Shown here: positions 5,662-14,325 of the stretch, in pieces
Position numbering within the stretch: position 1 is the first letter of the stretch
Layout: every line of letters begins with the position of its first letter
Virus record (IMG/VR): IMGVR_UViG_3300050821_002513
Span: 1 to 62,473 of that record
Source: a virus
DNA: 62,473 nt
Direction: 5' to 3' (one strand)
Program-made: the position numbers and the translations under genes
Notes under the pieces: model-generated
What the model saw: only the letters and a program-made list of their open reading frames with translations
The model's database searches: none
Told to the model about the DNA's origin: nothing

Positions 5662-7203
5662 GTGGAGATTCGCAAAGAGATTATACGGCCCGGCACGTAT
5701 ACCTACATCGATCCACGGACTAATAAGCCGGAAAAACTCACTGTCACTACCGACACAATTAAGCACTTCCACAAGACCGGCAGTGACATGCTCAAGGCTG
5801 GCTTATCCGTGCCGGTGCCAATCGAGCATCAAGCCGACGCCGTGCCCATGACGGAATCGGAGCGAGCAGCCAAACAATTAAAGGATAATGGCGGATGGGT
5901 GAGCGGCTATGAAATCGGTGAAGTGAAGCAAAAGATCAACGGCAAGGAAACGGTTGTCAAGGATGTTCTTTTCGGCAAACTGGATATCCAGGACCAATCA
6001 ATCGTTGACAAGTTGCCTAAGACGATTCGGTTTGTGTCGCCGCATATCAACTCATTCACCGATGGTGCCGGCAAGAAATGGGATTCGGTTATCTCGCATG
6101 TGGCTCTGACAACTAGGCCGAGAATCACCAATCAAGAGCCATTCGCTCCGAACATGGCGGCAGCACTTTCTCTTGTTAGTGCTCTTCAACCTCTTCGTGA
6201 TTTGAAAGACGGCATCTCGCTTTCCAAAGCTGGTCTTCTCAAAGCAGGCAAGAAGACACTTCCTGTCTATCCGTTGGCGTTTTCTCTTCTATCCGGCATC
6301 AAGCTTTCTGAAGAAGAGATGAAGAAAGTCGAGGAAGAGGAAGAGAAGGACGAAGAGGAATTTGACGAGGAAGAAGAAGAGGGAGATGAGAATAAGTCGC
6401 CAATCGAGAAGGCGATTGACGGCAACGACAACAGCCAATCGGATGTTAAGATTCACGAGGTCATTTGCCACATGCTCAAGGTTCTCGGCTTTGAGCCGCC
6501 GCAGAACATGGACAAGACAACGTTCGAACGGGATATCTACGAAACGCTGATGGCCAAGTTGATTGAAGTCGGGGCCAAGGTCGGAGACGAGGACGAAGAG
6601 GTTCCGGAACTTGAGGAAGAAGACGAAGAACGCAATCCAATCGTTGAGGAACATCCAACCATGTACGCAAGTTTGGAAGAAGTCAATAAGATCGCCGATC
6701 CCAAGGAACGAAAACTTGCTGGTATGATGTTCGCTCTCCAGCAAGAAAACGACAAAAACAAAAAGAAAGCCGAGGCTGTCTCGCTTTCGATCATCGCCAA
6801 TTACAAGGAAGTTCGCAAAGAGCGGGTGAAGAATCTTCTGAAGCGATTGCCGGCGACACGGCGGGAAAAGCTGCAAAAGTTGTTTTCCGACGACGCCAAG
6901 CTGTCTCTCAGCGAGGATGGCGTCGTTGTCGATCCGATGCAAGCTGTTCTGGATGCCTTCGAAGAAGCAACACCGGATTTGCCGAACCTTCTCACCAAAG
7001 ACGGCAAGTCATTCAGCGAACAGACGCATCCAAAAGAAGACGGTCAGATGACTGAGGAACGACGGAAGGAATTGGTTGGAGCACTTGCCGCTAATTCTCC
7101 TCCTCCTCCGGAATCCGTCAATCTGTCGCATGCTGGTGCGGCTTTCGCCGCTGAAGTGGCGAAGTGGATGAAATCGACAAACGGCGACAAGTCCGGCAAT
7201 TAA
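5662..7203 (+). CDS. Mu I-like prohead protease/scaffold protein
   Basis: 513 aa. The N-terminal ~200 residues match the Mu I-type protease pattern: a GWVSGY segment, SPHI near residue 122 and a HVALT-x-x-P segment near 144. An acidic Glu/Asp tract (about 215-245) and helical, charged C-terminal regions look like a scaffold. Mu I cleaves the scaffold (Z-like part) during head maturation. I start at GTG 5662, preceded by AGAGGA; extension to a TTG at 5566 would run through the terminator T-run. It heads the capsid operon. Confidence 0.75.
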   Translation: MEIRKEIIRPGTYTYIDPRTNKPEKLTVTTDTIKHFHKTGSDMLKAGLSVPVPIEHQADAVPMTESERAAKQLKDNGGWVSGYEIGEVKQKINGKETVVKDVLFGKLDIQDQSIVDKLPKTIRFVSPHINSFTDGAGKKWDSVISHVALTTRPRITNQEPFAPNMAAALSLVSALQPLRDLKDGISLSKAGLLKAGKKTLPVYPLAFSLLSGIKLSEEEMKKVEEEEEKDEEEFDEEEEEGDENKSPIEKAIDGNDNSQSDVKIHEVICHMLKVLGFEPPQNMDKTTFERDIYETLMAKLIEVGAKVGDEDEEVPELEEEDEERNPIVEEHPTMYASLEEVNKIADPKERKLAGMMFALQQENDKNKKKAEAVSLSIIANYKEVRKERVKNLLKRLPATRREKLQKLFSDDAKLSLSEDGVVVDPMQAVLDAFEEATPDLPNLLTKDGKSFSEQTHPKEDGQMTEERRKELVGALAANSPPPPESVNLSHAGAAFAAEVAKWMKSTNGDKSGN

Positions 7204-7213
7204 TTAAACCAAT

Positions 7214-7245
7214 TCTCCGTGCGGCGACGCGGAGAGGATTGAAAC
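7214..7245 (+). repeat. solitary CRISPR-repeat-like hairpin unit
   Basis: A 6-bp perfect stem (7214-7219 with 7230-7235) with a 10-base loop is followed directly by GGATTGAAAC (7236-7245), 25 bases before the decoration gene. Its architecture matches the unit at 5452-5487 although the stem sequences differ, so hairpin plus tail is conserved rather than raw sequence. It may be a 5' UTR control element or a CRISPR repeat mimic. Confidence 0.45.
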
Positions 7246-7270
7246 AAGTAACTTTTAGCGAGAACGAACA

Positions 7271-8059
7271 ATGTCGCAAATCAGTTCAATGTTCGGCAAT
7301 CTTCCTGGCCTCACCACGGCCATTGAAGAATATGAATCGTCAGTCTTGTGGGGGCCGGCATGGCAGTATCAGTGGTGGAATGGCTGGATCGACGCCAATG
7401 CTGTCGATCCCAATAACACGCCGACATGGCGATTGCGGCCTGGCCTCGTGATGGGAAACATCATCGCTACGGGACGGTGGACGAACTACTCAGCGACAAA
7501 CACGGATGGCAGCGAAGTCGCGGCGGCTGTACTTGTTGACGGTCTCCGCATGCAGGATGTGCTGACGGGTGCCAACACACAGAAGTTTTATCGGCTGTTC
7601 ATCGGTGGACGTGTCAAGTCGGCAAATCTGCTTGGCCTGGATGGTCAAGCTCGAGCCCAGATGGCACCTCGGTTCATCTTTGATGACAACATCGTCGGCC
7701 GTGGCGATTTTCCGATCATTCGTTTCCAAACGAAGATTGCAAACTATACCATCCTTTCCTCGGACAATCTTTCTGAGTTCAACACTCTGGGGGCTACTGG
7801 AGAAGTTGACTTCACGCTGCCGGCCATCGCCAACGGCTATTACTTCACGTTCTCCAATGAAGCCGCTCAGACTTTGAAGGTCATCTCGAACGAAGGCTCT
7901 AACATTATTGCCTTCAATAACTTGACAGCCTCTTCGGTGGCTTTTTCGACTGGTTCCGCTCAAATCGGCGGCAAGTTTGCTATCTACAGCAATCCGGCCG
8001 GAACGAAGTGGATTGTGAATACTTTGTCAGCTGGTGCCAATACCGTAACCGTGGCCTAA
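7271..8059 (+). CDS. head decoration protein with C-terminal fibre-like domain
   Basis: 262 aa. The first ~135 residues follow the lambda gpD-type decoration fold pattern (Arg-Pro-Gly near 55, a YSATNTDGSEVA stretch near 73-84, then Gly-Gly and Ala-Arg motifs). The last ~100 residues are a beta-rich domain with Gly, Asn and Ser repeats and a late Trp, typical of fibre or carbohydrate-facing ectodomains. Location between the protease and the major capsid gene is the usual order. The protein would trim the outer capsid and expose a binding domain. Confidence 0.7.
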   Translation: MSQISSMFGNLPGLTTAIEEYESSVLWGPAWQYQWWNGWIDANAVDPNNTPTWRLRPGLVMGNIIATGRWTNYSATNTDGSEVAAAVLVDGLRMQDVLTGANTQKFYRLFIGGRVKSANLLGLDGQARAQMAPRFIFDDNIVGRGDFPIIRFQTKIANYTILSSDNLSEFNTLGATGEVDFTLPAIANGYYFTFSNEAAQTLKVISNEGSNIIAFNNLTASSVAFSTGSAQIGGKFAIYSNPAGTKWIVNTLSAGANTVTVA

Positions 8060-8085
8060 ATCTCGGGATTTGAAGGACAGATCAA

Positions 8086-9306
8086 ATGGCGACTACCGCT
8101 ACCTTGAATGAACTTTTGCAGCCGCAGTTCATCTTAAATTTGATTTCACGAATTAGGCCTGGTTGGGGACCGCTCGGCAAGTGGCTGGGATTCCTTCCCA
8201 AACTCTATAACCCTGAGACAGGCCTTGAAGGGCCGGCGACTATCTCCGGGCCGTCCACGCTGAACGGCACGATTCGCAATGTCACCTATCGTATCTTCAA
8301 CGTCACGCGTACCGTGCCGACGCTGCGGGCACCAGGGACAGGCCCGAATACGGTAGTTCAGAATCCCATGGCGGCTGTGACAGTGGCATGTGCCCGCTTC
8401 CACGACAAGATCCCACTCTCTTATGAGAACTTGAACAACTTGTCGCCGATGGTAGGTCCAAACTCGCAGATTGACAACCTCGGCCAGTCGTACATCAAAC
8501 AGCAAACCAATTTCTTGGCTCAGAAGTATGCCAAAGGCATTGAACTCATGGCTGCTGGAATGATGCGAGACTCGCTCTACATCATCCAGACCGGCGATAC
8601 GTGGCAACCATCTTTCACAGCACCTACCGGAACACAGGTAGGTTTCAGGATTAATTTCCAGATTCCCGCCGGTAATACCGGCCAGCTTAACATGTTGGGA
8701 ACCGGCAACATCATCACTGTATCATGGGCCAATGTTGGGGCACCGATTGTTGCCGACATCATGCGGATTCAGGCGGCATTCGCTCAACTGAGCGACTATG
8801 CGTTGACGGATGTCTGGATCAACGGGACGATGTGGATCAACATCATCAATAACACTCAGGTCCGCAACCTGGGTGGTACGGCTCAGACGCCTTTCGCCAG
8901 CTTCGATTACACGCCGGATGTGGGGCCGGATGGACAGCCTACCGGTGAGATGGTAGCTGTTCTGCGAGGTATACCGTGGCTGCGATGGCACATGACGAAC
9001 AGTGTGCTATCACTCGGCAGTGATTTGGATATCTCGTATTCCTATTCAACCGGCACGGCCACGAAGTTGATCCCGGACACGATGTGCATCTTCTCGTGTG
9101 CTCCGAGTCCGGAGATTGCACAGCTCTACTGTGCTGGCGAACCGGTAGTTGAGAATCCTGGTATGCCGGCGGTGCTGAGGAGTGGGTGGTATTTCTGGCA
9201 TGAGTACACGACGCAGCCGTCGGGGATTGACCTCTTGTCGCTTTTGAACTGCATTCCCGCGTTGTATAACCCCCTAGTTTTTGCACCGGCGACAACCGTG
9301 TTCTGA
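8086..9306 (+). CDS. major capsid protein
   Basis: 406 aa, following the protease and decoration genes as in Mu-like and lambda-like heads. A helical N-terminus (about 5-40) is followed by a long mixed beta region, consistent with an HK97 fold, though no short diagnostic motif exists. GAAGGACAG precedes the ATG. The call rests mainly on length, order and composition. Confidence 0.7.
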   Translation: MATTATLNELLQPQFILNLISRIRPGWGPLGKWLGFLPKLYNPETGLEGPATISGPSTLNGTIRNVTYRIFNVTRTVPTLRAPGTGPNTVVQNPMAAVTVACARFHDKIPLSYENLNNLSPMVGPNSQIDNLGQSYIKQQTNFLAQKYAKGIELMAAGMMRDSLYIIQTGDTWQPSFTAPTGTQVGFRINFQIPAGNTGQLNMLGTGNIITVSWANVGAPIVADIMRIQAAFAQLSDYALTDVWINGTMWINIINNTQVRNLGGTAQTPFASFDYTPDVGPDGQPTGEMVAVLRGIPWLRWHMTNSVLSLGSDLDISYSYSTGTATKLIPDTMCIFSCAPSPEIAQLYCAGEPVVENPGMPAVLRSGWYFWHEYTTQPSGIDLLSLLNCIPALYNPLVFAPATTVF

Positions 9307-9308
9307 TA

Positions 9309-10163
9309 TTAGGTGTGTTGTAAGCAGGAGTGAGGACAGTAACCATATTTTCCAAGTGATAGGTTGCAGTTGTAACAGAGAACGCGAAAACCTTCTGGGA
9401 ATTTGTTGCGAACGAGCCACGGATAAAGCGAGTAGATTTGTTTTCTGTGTTTGTTGCCGCCTCCATGGATGTGATCAATGGTAAGGAACTCAATGTGAGA
9501 TTCATTACAGCATGAACATGACAACGTTCCATTGCTGTAATGATTTAGAACTAACATTCGGTATTTTTTGCCGCGAGTTTTCCAATGAATTTTCTTACTT
9601 GCCTTAATGCATTCTTTGCAACGAGGCAAAAACCCATAGCGGCCAGACGGATGGCGGTAAAAGAATTCGAGTGTTGAAGGCAACGATTTTTTGCATTTTT
9701 TGCAAACAATCGTGTCTGGTTTAGGTTCGGTGTGCCACCTTTTTACTATGTTGGCACATCCACAACTTGGAGTTGTTTTGTCCTTGAGTAAATCGCTTCT
9801 AACAACTGTAAATTCTCCACAAGAGCATTTGCACTTCCAAAAGAAGCGGTTTCCATGAATGGTTGATTTGACATGACGATCGAGGCCAAGAACTGTCAGT
9901 CTGCCGAATACTTGGCCTGTTAGGTTTTCATACTTTCTTTTGCGTGGTTTATGTCTTTTGCATGGAACACAAGAAGTGGATCGGCCAAGAGTGAGTTCAC
10001 TGGATGTCAATGTTCTCTCATTGCCGCACTCGCAGCGAGTATGCCACAGAGAGTATTTGTTGCTCTTGCGGCCGGCGTAGAATAGGACAGTGAGTTTGCC
10101 GAAGACGCGACCGTTTAAGTCTTGGAATCGGGAATCGTTTGGGATAGGATGTTGCTCAGCCAT
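9309..10163 (-). CDS. free-standing HNH homing endonuclease
   Basis: 284 aa, reading against the virion operon. Two N-terminal repeats of a Gly-x-x-Phe-Gly-x-Leu-Thr-Val type (about 18-25 and 83-90), each followed by Cys-x-Cys-Gly segments, resemble DNA-binding modules of phage HNH/AP2 proteins. The nuclease core has CxxC zinc pairs, a TIDHIHGGG segment and a FRVLCYNCN segment with a final CPH. CAGGAGA precedes its ATG. It ends 2 bases from the capsid gene stop, so it looks like an insertion between capsid and connector genes. Confidence 0.85.
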   Translation of the reverse strand: MAEQHPIPNDSRFQDLNGRVFGKLTVLFYAGRKSNKYSLWHTRCECGNERTLTSSELTLGRSTSCVPCKRHKPRKRKYENLTGQVFGRLTVLGLDRHVKSTIHGNRFFWKCKCSCGEFTVVRSDLLKDKTTPSCGCANIVKRWHTEPKPDTIVCKKCKKSLPSTLEFFYRHPSGRYGFLPRCKECIKASKKIHWKTRGKKYRMLVLNHYSNGTLSCSCCNESHIEFLTIDHIHGGGNKHRKQIYSLYPWLVRNKFPEGFRVLCYNCNLSLGKYGYCPHSCLQHT

Positions 10164-10187
10164 GACAGATGTCTCCTGTTGTGGTTA

Positions 10188-10222
10188 GAGCCGACTAGAT
10201 TAAAACAGAATCTAATCGGCTC
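10188..10222 (+). terminator. long stem-loop between the endonuclease and the small + strand gene
   Basis: A 14-base inverted repeat with one mismatch (10188-10201 with 10209-10222) and a 7-base loop. ACTTATTATA follows on the + strand. It may end transcripts entering from the capsid side, or act as an operator between the divergent genes. Confidence 0.4.
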
Positions 10223-10254
10223 ACTTATTATAGGAGCATACGGAGAAGGAAGCA

Positions 10255-10407
10255 ATGCCGCTCACGGAAAAAGGCAAGAAAATAATGGCCGCAATGCAAG
10301 AAACTTACAAAAACAAAGGCGGCAAAGAGAAGGCCGAAGAAGTTTTTTACGCCAGTAAAAACGCTGGCAAAATTAAAGGCGTCGAAGGTAAATCCAAGAA
10401 AAAGTAA
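10255..10407 (+). CDS. small conserved phage protein
   Basis: 50 aa, Lys-rich and helical, opening MPLTEKGKKI and with a VFYASKNAG core. Short proteins of this pattern are common next to capsid or connector genes of tailed phages; their function is unknown. GAAGGA precedes the ATG, and the next gene starts 1 base after the stop. Confidence 0.75.
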   Translation: MPLTEKGKKIMAAMQETYKNKGGKEKAEEVFYASKNAGKIKGVEGKSKKK

Positions 10408-10408
10408 C

Positions 10409-11179
10409 ATGGCTCTGACACTCGGCAACCTGTACACGACTCCGCAAGATGTCTATGACTCCATTGGCATAGACGCGGCCCAGTTACGCCTAGACGACCG
10501 CAACCAGGCCAGTGGGCAGAATGTCTTTGTGTCCGTCGCCGCTCCACTCAATGCAACAGTGCTGACGATCACGGCCATTCAATATCCCATGCTTGCCGGC
10601 ACTCACTTAGTTTTCAGCGAAGCCGGCATGAATCCACCTGTCGAGGTGACGTTGTCAGCCAGTGCTCCCGTGGGGGCCCTGTCTTTGACAGTGGCCCCTA
10701 TCGGTTCTCCAATCGCCGCCGGGGCACAGGCAACCGACAATGGGGTTAATGTGTGGTTGGCCAGTCTGATGCTCAAGGCGTGCCGGTACGCAACCACACA
10801 AGTCAAACTCTACTGCACGAACCGGTACGATGACTCAGACTTGGCCAATAACGCCTCGGAGAATGGATCGGTAAATCGTTGGGCCACGGCTTTGGCTGCT
10901 CGTTGGTTGGCCAAGAGACGATTTCAGGCCGCTCCGGCAGGGATTGAGGAAGACTACAAAGATGCTCTGGAGGAATTGAAGCAGGTTAAGTCTGGGCAGT
11001 TGTGCATTGAGGATATTGGCACAAGGACAAGCGGCTGGCCATTTTTGTCCAATCTGACCTCCATTGATGCCTATACCTATACCAAAACAAGAGTTGAGAC
11101 GATAACCTCGGAAGGCACTCCAACCCAGTTTGGTCAGTTCGTTGATTGGAACGGTATTGTTGGCGTTTTTGAGTGGTAA
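10409..11179 (+). CDS. head-tail connector, Mu gp36-like (DUF1320) with insert
   Basis: 256 aa. The start (Tyr-Thr-Thr-Pro-Gln-Asp-Val) and the later helical stretch with ARWLAKRR and a Tyr-x-x-Ala-Leu-x-x-Leu-x-x-x-x-x-Gly motif (about 160-195) fit gp36-type connectors. About 85 beta-rich residues (36-120) are inserted in place of a short loop. The gene directly follows the small protein, as expected for head completion genes. Confidence 0.5.
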   Translation: MALTLGNLYTTPQDVYDSIGIDAAQLRLDDRNQASGQNVFVSVAAPLNATVLTITAIQYPMLAGTHLVFSEAGMNPPVEVTLSASAPVGALSLTVAPIGSPIAAGAQATDNGVNVWLASLMLKACRYATTQVKLYCTNRYDDSDLANNASENGSVNRWATALAARWLAKRRFQAAPAGIEEDYKDALEELKQVKSGQLCIEDIGTRTSGWPFLSNLTSIDAYTYTKTRVETITSEGTPTQFGQFVDWNGIVGVFEW

Positions 11180-11199
11180 CACAGATAAGGACATAACTC

Positions 11200-11562
11200 A
11201 TGGCAAGCCCCTATAACACTCAGGCCGTAGTCGGTGCCGTCAACACGATGACGATAACTGGGATACCGGGGCGTGCTCTGCGTCTTCTGGACCTGGTAAT
11301 CTCAGTAAGTGCTCAACCGGCTTGGCTTACTTCTCCCAATGTCCAGGTTCAAGATGGTACAACGCCTATCTGGCAGGTTGATTTGCCTCCATCCGGCTCG
11401 GCAGGGTTCCTCAGTCGTGTGCCGTTGCCGACTGGAGATGTTAGCACCAATACAGCCGATCAAGGTTTAGTCGGCGGACCAGGCAATAACCTGGTTATCG
11501 TGGTTGCCAATCCCGGAGCAGGCGTCAAGACGATTATCAATGCCAAAGTTGCCGCTCAGTAA
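11200..11562 (+). CDS. hypothetical virion protein
   Basis: 120 aa, beta-rich with many Val, Gly and Pro and no charged helices. AAGGACATAACTC precedes the ATG. Its place inside the structural operon suggests a small virion component; no family recognised. Confidence 0.5.
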   Translation: MASPYNTQAVVGAVNTMTITGIPGRALRLLDLVISVSAQPAWLTSPNVQVQDGTTPIWQVDLPPSGSAGFLSRVPLPTGDVSTNTADQGLVGGPGNNLVIVVANPGAGVKTIINAKVAAQ

Positions 11563-11574
11563 TCGGGGGAGAAG

Positions 11575-12069
11575 ATGCCGCCGACTTACGATACCATCAC
11601 CGGCAGCCCGCAGATTGACGGGGTTCCGTACTCAACCGCCAGTGCTTTAACCGGTACGGAAGCCGATCTTTTCAACCAATCAGCCAGTTTCCAAGATCCT
11701 CCGAGTTGTCCGGCCGGCGTGGCTTGCATGGCCATCGTGCAACTCACTGTTAGCGGTTCTCCTGGATCGAATTCTTCTTATGTGGTCATGCAGACAAACC
11801 TTGGCGCCGGTGCACCATGGATTGATGCTGCGTGGTGTGTTAGCACAAACACGGCAAACACCACGGAAACGTTTTGTCTTGTGGTTATCCCTGGTTCATC
11901 CAACTCCTTCCAACAGTCCAGAGCAGTCGGGACGGCACCAGGCAGCAATGGTTCTAATCAGATGCCTATGGGAGGCAAGATTCGCTTCGTCGGCAAAACA
12001 ACGTTGAGTGGTGGTAGTACGCCGGCAGTCAAGGCGACAATCGTTTATGAGTTAGTTGGAGTGAGGTAA
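11575..12069 (+). CDS. hypothetical virion protein
   Basis: 164 aa, beta-rich with Ser/Thr/Asn/Gly repeats similar in style to its upstream neighbour. GGGGAGAAG precedes the ATG. Probably a decoration or tail-associated beta protein. Confidence 0.5.
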   Translation: MPPTYDTITGSPQIDGVPYSTASALTGTEADLFNQSASFQDPPSCPAGVACMAIVQLTVSGSPGSNSSYVVMQTNLGAGAPWIDAAWCVSTNTANTTETFCLVVIPGSSNSFQQSRAVGTAPGSNGSNQMPMGGKIRFVGKTTLSGGSTPAVKATIVYELVGVR

Positions 12070-12073
12070 TAGT

Positions 12074-13576
12074 GTGGCACTTGTTTTCAAAGATCGCGTC
12101 CAAGAGACCACTGCAACCACCGGCGTAGGCACATTGACTCTCGCCGGTGCCGTGGCCGGCTTCCAATCTTTCACATCAGGCATAGGCGACGGCAACCTAG
12201 TCGATTACTGTATCGAAGCTGTCGATTCGAACGGCAATCCTACCGGAGATTGGGAGACAGGCCAAGGAACGTACACAGTTTCAGGAACCACACTTTCCCG
12301 CACTACTGTTTACGGAAGCAGTAACGGTAACGCGGCGGTAAATTTGTCTGCTGGCACGAAGCGAGTCTTTTGTACGCTGCCGGATAATCGTGTCTCGCAG
12401 ATTGGTTATCTCGACACGACACAGACTTGGACAGGTGTCAATGCTTTCTCCCCAACCGCTCGTTCCTCCGGCTCAGCATCTTGGCTTTCCTTCAATGGTC
12501 CGGCCGATACAGGACTAACGGCTAGTACGGAATCTATTGGGGTAGTGTTCGCCGGGTCTACTCGTCAATGGGCTACCGGAGCCTTGGCTACTCAGCGATC
12601 CCATGTCCTAAAGGCGTCTACGATAGCGTTTGTAGGGACTAGTACAGTTACTACAGCGGCAACGTTAGCCATAGAGGCGGCTCCTATCGCCGGCACGAAT
12701 GCGACAATCACTAACAGCTATGCGTTGTGGGTACAGGGCGGCAATTCTCTGTTTGCCGCAAAAGTTGGCGTAGGCGCATCAGCTCCCACTCAATCACTTT
12801 ATGTTGACGTGGGTGCCACGGCGGTTGATGGCATCTATCTTAGTGGATCATCGAATCCCGCCTTCGTTTTGCGTAATGCCGGAGTAACGAAGGGTTACTG
12901 GACTATAGCCACGACTGCTGGTTCGTTCTTTAATGATTCCGTGTTGAATGATATAGTTTTTCGAGCGGAATCGGCGCGTATCCTGTTCGGATCGCCGGGC
13001 GGAAATTCTAGTCTAGTAGTTAACGGTATGAATAACATTATTGCCAACGTACCCATAACCACTAATCTGGCTGCCAGGACAAGCGGCTCCCCATCCGTCC
13101 TCACCATCTCCACCCCAGCCGACACCACCCTCACTGCCAGCGTCGAATCCATATCCGTCAACCTCAACTGCTCGGCCACTCGCCAGTTCTCCACGGGTGC
13201 CCTGACGACGCAGCGTGAGTGCGTGATCCAGGCCCCGACGTATGCTTTTGTGGGTGCGAGTACGATTACCAGTGCCGCCACTCTAGCCATAACAAATGCT
13301 CCACAAGCCAGCACAAATGCCACCATAACGAACGCTTACGCATTGTGGGTACAGGCTGGTGCGGTGCGATTCGACGGAACGAAAGCCGGGTTTTTCGGGG
13401 TGGCACCAGTGGTTAAACCAGCGACTACAGGTACTGGTGCGACAGGATACACACAGAACACAAGTGCGAATACCGTCGTTGCTGAATCAACATTTACTGG
13501 GAATAGTGGTTCGACCGCTTACACGATTTCAGATGTTGTTTTGGCTCTTAAGCAACTTGGATTTTTGACAGCATAG
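12074..13576 (+). CDS. fibre or appendage protein with an internal duplication
   Basis: 500 aa, GTG start. The N-terminus (MALVFKDRVQETT) is a widespread opening of phage fibre-type proteins. Two ~85-residue repeats are visible (about 135-220 and 340-425), each with a PADTxLTAS segment, a TRQ-[WF]-x-TGAL-x-TQR segment, and an end near NAT-I-TN-x-YALWVQ. The second copy uses more C-ending codons than the first, which hints at separate origin or recombination. Likely a trimeric surface fibre. Confidence 0.6.
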   Translation: MALVFKDRVQETTATTGVGTLTLAGAVAGFQSFTSGIGDGNLVDYCIEAVDSNGNPTGDWETGQGTYTVSGTTLSRTTVYGSSNGNAAVNLSAGTKRVFCTLPDNRVSQIGYLDTTQTWTGVNAFSPTARSSGSASWLSFNGPADTGLTASTESIGVVFAGSTRQWATGALATQRSHVLKASTIAFVGTSTVTTAATLAIEAAPIAGTNATITNSYALWVQGGNSLFAAKVGVGASAPTQSLYVDVGATAVDGIYLSGSSNPAFVLRNAGVTKGYWTIATTAGSFFNDSVLNDIVFRAESARILFGSPGGNSSLVVNGMNNIIANVPITTNLAARTSGSPSVLTISTPADTTLTASVESISVNLNCSATRQFSTGALTTQRECVIQAPTYAFVGASTITSAATLAITNAPQASTNATITNAYALWVQAGAVRFDGTKAGFFGVAPVVKPATTGTGATGYTQNTSANTVVAESTFTGNSGSTAYTISDVVLALKQLGFLTA

Positions 13577-13586
13577 GAGAACACAA

Positions 13587-13883
13587 ATGGCTGCCAGTAA
13601 TAATCAGATTCAAGCCTTCGTGGACGCGCGAGTACGTCCTCATTGTGAGCTACTACGCTCCGTCTGCAATACCTTGGCAGACGATATCGCTGCTATTGGC
13701 GACGTGTATGCTAACCTCACTGGTACACCTACTTGGGTAGATACGAACGTAAATAATCTTCCGCATACTCTAACGGTTGCGGATGTACTGGCCTGGAATG
13801 CCTTGATTAACGCAGTGTATACGGCGATCCATGGAAACTCGAATTACCCAATCGCTCAGTCGGCTTGTAGAACACCGGTGTAA
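13587..13883 (+). CDS. hypothetical virion protein
   Basis: 98 aa, mostly helical at the N-terminus. TAGGAGAACACAA precedes the ATG. No family recognised; it sits between two appendage genes. Confidence 0.5.
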   Translation: MAASNNQIQAFVDARVRPHCELLRSVCNTLADDIAAIGDVYANLTGTPTWVDTNVNNLPHTLTVADVLAWNALINAVYTAIHGNSNYPIAQSACRTPV

Positions 13884-13885
13884 CC

Positions 13886-14092
13886 ATGACCGTTTACGTG
13901 CTCATCCGCGACGACGGACAATGGGAAGACAATTACAGAAACGTGGAGGGCGTTTATTCCTCCCAAGAGAAGGCAGAGCAAGGCCATGCTTCACTACCGC
14001 CGGGTTCGCCACCGCTGAGGAAGGATTACAGCACACGCATCAAGGGATCGTATTACTTGATCGAAGAACACGAGATGGATGAAAACCAATGA
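13886..14092 (+). CDS. small phage protein of unknown function
   Basis: 68 aa. It opens with a short strand (TVYVLI), then Asp/Gly residues, and a GVYSSQEKAE helix start, a pattern seen in small modulatory phage proteins. It starts 2 bases after the previous stop and its end overlaps the next ATG (ATGA). Confidence 0.5.
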   Translation: MTVYVLIRDDGQWEDNYRNVEGVYSSQEKAEQGHASLPPGSPPLRKDYSTRIKGSYYLIEEHEMDENQ

Positions 14093-14325
14093 CCGAAACA
14101 AACCGACTTGAAGAAGTACTTGTCAATGGCGACAAGCAACAACCAGAAGATCCTCTTGTCAAAGGCCGAGAGCAAATTGAAGCTTTTAACAATTACCGTA
14201 TTCAAGCCGCCAAGATGGACCTGGACACGCTGATGAAGAAATACAACGTCACCTTGCAAACCAGGCAATTGCTCATCAACGGTATGCCTGCCGGACAGAC
14301 TGAAATCGTCATTGTGCCTAACTGA
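14089..14325 (+). CDS. hypothetical phage protein
   Basis: 78 aa, charged and helical with a beta end. It overlaps the previous gene by ATGA and the next by TGATG, so it is translationally coupled on both sides. Function unknown. Confidence 0.5.
   Translation: MTETNRLEEVLVNGDKQQPEDPLVKGREQIEAFNNYRIQAAKMDLDTLMKKYNVTLQTRQLLINGMPAGQTEIVIVPN

Noticed and set aside
6289-6942. 217-codon - strand frame opposite the protease/scaffold gene
   Set aside because: Phe/Leu/Val-rich antisense of the Glu/Asp tract; an artefact of acidic codons.
5452-7245. CRISPR array
   Set aside because: The repeat-like units are solitary and far apart; there is no regular spacing and no cas gene.
12074-13576. diversity-generating retroelement target
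   Set aside because: No reverse transcriptase or template repeat is visible in the window.
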